Assembly: GCA_013314865.1 (NCBI GenBank)
Contig: JABUEV010000058.1
Location: forward strand, 1 to 9,855
DNA from: Bacteroidales bacterium
GTDB taxonomy: Bacteria > Bacteroidota > Bacteroidia > Bacteroidales > VadinHA17
Length of the DNA: 9,855 nt
Direction: 5' to 3'
The position numbers and the translations under genes are program-made. Below are positions 6,920-9,855 of this stretch, one piece after another. The number at the start of each line of letters is the position of its first letter. The first letter of the stretch is position 1. The notes beneath the pieces are model-generated. The model did not search any database. It had not been told where the DNA came from and saw only the letters and a list, made by a program, of their open reading frames with translations.

Positions 6920-7360
6920 CTATTTGACTTTAAAGCCAAACATTATTGATACACAACCGCTTGCCGGCGCTGTTCCTGTCTGTCCGGATGTTCCTGCTTT
7001 CAGAACTATTCTGAGCTGTTGGCTTGACTCAAGCTTAAAGTCCCATGATTTGACGTTTTTTTTGTCTTTATTTGAAAAGATTACATTTCTGCTGGCATCA
7101 TATACCGTAAATTCTATAGAAGGTATTGTCTCCTCAGCGCAGATGACCATACGGTAATCCATGCCTGAATAGAATGTCTTGTAAAGTTCAGCTTCTTCGC
7201 CCTCTATAAGTACTGCAGCATGGTAATTTCCGTCGTGGGTATACAATCCAAGCTCAGGAAGGCAGGTTTTTTTGGCAAAAGCCTTGCATTGTGCTTCAGC
7301 TGTAAATACTGATAAAGAAACAAGGAGTGCTGCTGCTGCAAATATCTTTATTGTTCTCAT
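6920..7360 (-). CDS. Small secreted protein with four cysteines, function unknown
   Basis: This 146-aa protein has a clear Sec signal peptide (residues 1-23: basic M-R-T-I-K, hydrophobic A-A-A-A-L-L-V-S-L, cleavage after A-E-A), so it should act in the periplasm or outside. The mature part is strand-rich (YHAAVLIEG, YRMVICAE, IEFTVYD, WDFKLES, LRIVLKAG) and ends with S-G-C-V-S-I-M-F-G-F-K-V-K, suggesting a beta sandwich. Cysteines at 25, 33, 74 and 136 could form two disulphides. I do not know a family name; the ending (G-C-V-x-I-x-x-G-F/Y-K) looks familiar from conserved hypothetical proteins of Bacteroidota. It follows the lipoprotein gene by 8 bp and is surely in its transcript, so the two may act together in the envelope. 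Its stop is 23 bp from the uvrA stop on the other strand. Confidence 0.85.
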   Translation of the reverse strand: MRTIKIFAAAALLVSLSVFTAEAQCKAFAKKTCLPELGLYTHDGNYHAAVLIEGEEAELYKTFYSGMDYRMVICAEETIPSIEFTVYDASRNVIFSNKDKKNVKSWDFKLESSQQLRIVLKAGTSGQTGTAPASGCVSIMFGFKVK

Positions 7361-7368
7361 AGCTTTAC

Positions 7369-8289
7369 TTATTTTACAAATGTCCCTCTGATTTCTGCGA
7401 CTATTGCTGAAAGTTCACCAAAAAGCTGAGGAGTAAGGTTTGAGGTTACTTTTGACTTCAGCAGAGTCACATTGGTATTCTGGTCATATTCGGTTTCGAC
7501 CGGTGTTGTCTCAACTGATATTTTATCAAAAACAGTCTTGATTTTACTTATCTGCAGCAGAAGTTCGTCTATGGCAGGATGTCCCTGGTTCTTTCTCAAC
7601 AGGCTTAACAGATTTTCAATAGAAAGTTTCTGCTCGGCTATTCTTTCCACCAAAGTATTGTTTTTGAAATTCTTGTCGTCAACAAGTTTAGTTGAAATAT
7701 AGAGTCCTTCGACCCAGCCGCCTGTCAGGACCATTGCAGCAACGGCCTGCTGACCATTATCTTCCAGATATGTGTTTGAATTCAGGAAGGTTTGTGAAAT
7801 TATCTCCATTATTACCTCCCTGTTATTTATGTTTTCTTCCAGCCGGTTTATGTCATCTTCCGAAATGGCATCAAGAATCCCGAGCCCGTCAGCCATCTTT
7901 TTTGCAGCATTCATATAATTGATAATATGCTGAGTCTGGTCATAAAGACTGGCATAACTTAGATCGCATGTATACAGGCCAAGATTCAGCGCCATGCTTC
8001 TGTTAGTTATATATTTGTTTGCATTATCTACAGGATTAAGAAGCTTTTCGTCAAATATTGCCCCTGTTGATTTAATAATCATTGCCGACTCAAGCGGTGA
8101 AGGGAGGGTGTAAAATATTTTTTCCGCTTTCTTTAAATCCTCGTAAATTGCGGCATTGTCTCTTGACATATCCACAGCCAGCTCATCCTTTTGTGCTTTT
8201 TTCCCTGCCTGTCTGCAACCACCAGCTAATACCGCAATAAGAGTCATGACTGTCAGAACCCGTAAGCCTGCATTAAGAATCTCTTTCAT
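7369..8289 (-). CDS. Predicted lipoprotein, helical, function unknown
   Basis: The 306-aa protein starts with a type II signal peptide: basic N-region, hydrophobic core (V-L-T-V-M-T-L-I-A-V-L) and lipobox L-A-G-G-C with Cys25 as the likely lipidated residue. Ala at -3 is less common than Leu, but the context is otherwise typical. The residues after Cys25 (R-Q-A-G-K-K) lack the acidic export signal described for surface lipoproteins of Bacteroidota, so a periplasm-facing location is more likely; this is inference. The mature protein is rich in long helices (for example IINYMNAAKKMADGLGIL, ISEDDINRLEENINN, AEQKLSIENLLSLLRKN) and has a central G-G-W-V-E-G-L-Y-I-S. I do not recognise a named domain, though I think it is a conserved Bacteroidota hypothetical. 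It heads a two-gene operon with the small secreted protein, 8 bp away. Confidence 0.87.
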   Translation of the reverse strand: MKEILNAGLRVLTVMTLIAVLAGGCRQAGKKAQKDELAVDMSRDNAAIYEDLKKAEKIFYTLPSPLESAMIIKSTGAIFDEKLLNPVDNANKYITNRSMALNLGLYTCDLSYASLYDQTQHIINYMNAAKKMADGLGILDAISEDDINRLEENINNREVIMEIISQTFLNSNTYLEDNGQQAVAAMVLTGGWVEGLYISTKLVDDKNFKNNTLVERIAEQKLSIENLLSLLRKNQGHPAIDELLLQISKIKTVFDKISVETTPVETEYDQNTNVTLLKSKVTSNLTPQLFGELSAIVAEIRGTFVK

Positions 8290-8410
8290 GATTTAGTCAT
8301 TTTTTTAAGTCACTTCTAATTAACGTCTAAATTAGTACAATATTATAATTTTTCAAAAACAGCATCTTCAATTGAATGTATTTCTAACTTTACAGAAACT
8401 AACGGAGGAT
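8290..8410. promoter_or_regulatory. Divergent promoter region between lipoprotein and HEAT-like genes
   Basis: This AT-rich gap serves two divergent genes. On the minus strand TAATATTG (8345-8338) matches TAnnTTTG at all but one position and would place a start of transcription near 8330 for the lipoprotein operon; no TTTG lies at the expected distance upstream. A 6-bp inverted repeat, CTAATT (8316-8321) and AATTAG (8330-8335), lies just downstream of it. On the plus strand TAACTTTA (8385-8392) is a one-mismatch candidate, but it lies only 19 bases before the likely ATG. All of these are weak. Confidence 0.3.
8404..8408 (+). promoter_or_regulatory. GGAGG ribosome-binding-like sequence before ATG 8411
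   Basis: GGAGG ends two bases before the ATG at 8411. The spacing is shorter than the usual 5-9, but such a sequence is rare upstream of starts in this window, and it favours ATG 8411 over the in-frame TTG at 8372 as the start of the downstream gene. Confidence 0.4.
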
Positions 8411-8932
8411 ATGACAAGGTCGGAGAAGAAGATCAGGGATTTTGAAGAAAAGCTGAAAAGCCGTGACAGAAGGATACTGCTTAAGGCGATAAGGCTTCTG
8501 AGGGAGGAGGAACCATGGGAGGGAGCTGTCGGCATGCTTGCAGAGCTCTATGATGAGACAGACGACCTCAGTGTCCGGAAAGCTGTTCAGGATTTCATGA
8601 ATGATCTGAAAGACAAGTCAGCCGGCAGGGAGGTAATAGAGGAAATGAAAAAGAAGCATAAAACTCAGACTATCTGCATGCTGGCTTCATCCTGCTGGCA
8701 GTCGGGCCTCGATTATTCAGGTTATCTGAATGACTTTGCCGGCATATTTGTCAGTTCTGACCTGGAAGTGGCAATAGAGTGCTACACCGTAATAAAGGAA
8801 TCAGCCGGCAGGGTAAGCGTAAAAGCCAGAAACGAAGTGTCAGATATATTAATTGATGCCGCCCCTTCCCTTTCAGAAGAAAAGGCTGCTCTGGCAAATG
8901 ATCTGATTATGTCATTCAGGAAGAAGGCCTGA
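8411..8932 (+). CDS. All-helical, HEAT-repeat-like protein of unknown function
   Basis: Read from ATG 8411 the protein has 173 residues; the frame extends upstream to a TTG at 8372 (186 aa), but the ATG with GGAGG close by is the better start. The sequence is almost wholly helical and charged. It shows repeating helix pairs of the HEAT/ARM kind: R-R-I-L-L-K-A-I-R-L-L-R-E-E-E-P, then A-V-G-M-L-A-E-L-Y-D-E-T-D-D-L-S-V-R-K-A-V-Q-D-F, and later DLEVAIECYTVI followed by VSVKARNEVSDILIDAA. No signal peptide, transmembrane segment or catalytic motif is present, so it is probably a cytosolic scaffold or binding protein. It is divergent from the lipoprotein operon and converges on the flavoprotein gene with 21 bp between the stops. 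HEAT assignment is by pattern only. Confidence 0.82.
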   Translation: MTRSEKKIRDFEEKLKSRDRRILLKAIRLLREEEPWEGAVGMLAELYDETDDLSVRKAVQDFMNDLKDKSAGREVIEEMKKKHKTQTICMLASSCWQSGLDYSGYLNDFAGIFVSSDLEVAIECYTVIKESAGRVSVKARNEVSDILIDAAPSLSEEKAALANDLIMSFRKKA

Positions 8933-8953
8933 TTCTCTCAATCCTTACTGATA

Positions 8954-9855
8954 TCAGTCTTCCGCGGCAAAATATTTCATGAACTGGGTTCTCTCATAAA
9001 CTGCAGGGTTTTCATAATTGACCCGGTTAAGCCTGCCTCTGAAATCCCCGACACTTTTGAAGCCCTTTCTGTCCATCCAGTCTGTTATTGCCCTGTTAAT
9101 TTCTGCAACGAATCCTATTCCCTTGCTGTAAAGTACAGAACAAACCTGTACGGTGTCGGCTCCTGCAAGAAGGTATTTTAAGGCATCAGTCCCGCTGTGA
9201 ACTCCTGTTGAAGCTGAAATATCAATTTTTATATCCTGTGAACTTGCCATGGCAATCCATCTCAGAACATTCCTCATCTCCTGGCTGGTGCTGAAAACCG
9301 GGGAAGCGACTATGCTCATCTTGTCAACGTCAATATCAGGCTCAAAAAACCTGTTAAACATTACAACACCTTCAACTCCTCTCATGTAAAACTGATCTAT
9401 CATATACAAAACATTTGAAAACCTGAATCCAATCTTAATGGCAACAGGTATTCTGATTGTTTTTTTAAGCTTCTCTATCAGTTCGAAATAAATCTTTTCA
9501 GAATCGACAGAAGACTTTTTTCTGTCGACTGGCATGAAAAAAACATTTACTTCCAGGGCATCAGCTCCGGCATCAGCCATTTTACCGGCAAAATCAATCC
9601 ACCCCTTTGCCGAAACGCAGTTTACGCTCGGTATGACAGGAATTGAAAGATTTTTCTTTGCATTCTTTATCAGAGAGATATATTCATCCACCGAGTTTGA
9701 CCTGATGTAATTTGCCAGATAGTCATCAGCTTCAGGATAAGCAGAGGTGCCCTGATGTGAATTAATATAGAATTCTATCTGCTCCTCAAACAGTGATTTG
9801 AGTACAACAGCTCCTGCACCGCTTTCTTCAGCTTCTGTCAGATGCTTCAATGATA
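8954..9855 (-). CDS. Dihydroorotate-dehydrogenase-like flavoprotein, N-terminus outside window
   Basis: The frame is open from the window edge to TGA at 8956-8954, so about 299 residues are visible. A TTG at 9850 is not the true start: related proteins begin about 30 residues earlier and have S-G-A-G-A-V-V-L-K-S-L-F-E-E-Q-I internally. The fold is an FMN-binding TIM barrel. Visible elements, counting from the codon at 9850, are VVLKSLFEEQI (15-25), SVNCVSAKGW (75-84), AGADALEVNVF (94-104), IPVAIKIG (134-141), VVMFNRFFEPDIDVD (162-176) and the FMN-phosphate motif region ASTGVHSGTDALKYLLAGAD (213-232). True dihydroorotate dehydrogenases have N-x-S-C-P-N or N-x-S-S-P-N after the fourth strand, with the catalytic Cys or Ser; here the segment reads V-N-V-F-F-M-P, so that base is missing. 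The protein is therefore a paralogue with unknown substrate and should not be named pyrD. Confidence 0.92.
   Translation of the reverse strand, partial: SLKHLTEAEESGAGAVVLKSLFEEQIEFYINSHQGTSAYPEADDYLANYIRSNSVDEYISLIKNAKKNLSIPVIPSVNCVSAKGWIDFAGKMADAGADALEVNVFFMPVDRKKSSVDSEKIYFELIEKLKKTIRIPVAIKIGFRFSNVLYMIDQFYMRGVEGVVMFNRFFEPDIDVDKMSIVASPVFSTSQEMRNVLRWIAMASSQDIKIDISASTGVHSGTDALKYLLAGADTVQVCSVLYSKGIGFVAEINRAITDWMDRKGFKSVGDFRGRLNRVNYENPAVYERTQFMKYFAAED

Noticed and set aside
6907..6935. Two copies of the palindrome CTTTAAAG at the convergent end of uvrA and the secreted-protein gene, possibly a bidirectional terminator.
   Set aside because: The stem would be AT-rich and 8 bp with a 13-nt loop and no T-run after it on either strand, and one copy is coding sequence.
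8948..8957. Perfect 10-bp palindrome CTGATATCAG at the convergent gene junction.
   Set aside because: It is short, partly coding, and has no terminator or operator context.

Overview
The window looks like an ordinary chromosomal segment of a Bacteroidota bacterium, probably Bacteroidales or Marinilabiliales. The reasons are moderate GC, mostly weak or absent Shine-Dalgarno sequences, a near-perfect Bacteroidota-type promoter (TTTG, 20 bp, TATATTTG) at 2821-2852, and families and gene pairings I associate with that phylum. I see no tRNA, rRNA, CRISPR array, insertion sequence or prophage gene. The assignment rests on reading motifs, not on a search.

Layout. Positions 1-1558 (+) hold the C-terminal end of a large beta-rich protein of unknown function, followed closely by rsmE (16S rRNA m3U1498 methyltransferase). 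Converging on it, 2795-1548 (-) is a compact three-gene operon: a two-TM SPFH/stomatin-like membrane protein, a 60-aa Arc-type ribbon-helix-helix protein and a 70-aa DUF2082-type zinc-ribbon protein. It has a clear promoter and a 7-bp inverted repeat at the expected transcription start. A 320-bp gap (2796-3115) holds this promoter, a long imperfect palindrome that looks like a dispersed repeat, and a strong intrinsic terminator belonging to the next operon.

Positions 3950-3116 (-) encode an ECF-type sigma factor and a 65-aa protein of unknown function. The start of the 65-aa gene lies in a perfect 15-bp inverted repeat. Divergently, 4113-6896 (+) encodes full-length UvrA. Positions 8289-6920 (-) encode a lipoprotein and a small four-cysteine secreted protein, 8 bp apart. 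Positions 8411-8932 (+) encode an all-helical, HEAT-like protein. Positions 9855-8954 (-) encode a dihydroorotate-dehydrogenase-like flavoprotein whose N-terminus lies outside the window.

How the genes relate. Housekeeping repair (uvrA) and ribosome modification (rsmE) are interleaved with small envelope or regulatory operons. The most interesting parts are non-coding: the operator-like repeat at the SPFH promoter, whose operon encodes a possible DNA-binding repressor; the hairpin over the start of the gene that follows the sigma factor; and the repeat-like palindrome. I did not find a convincing new defence or mobile system.
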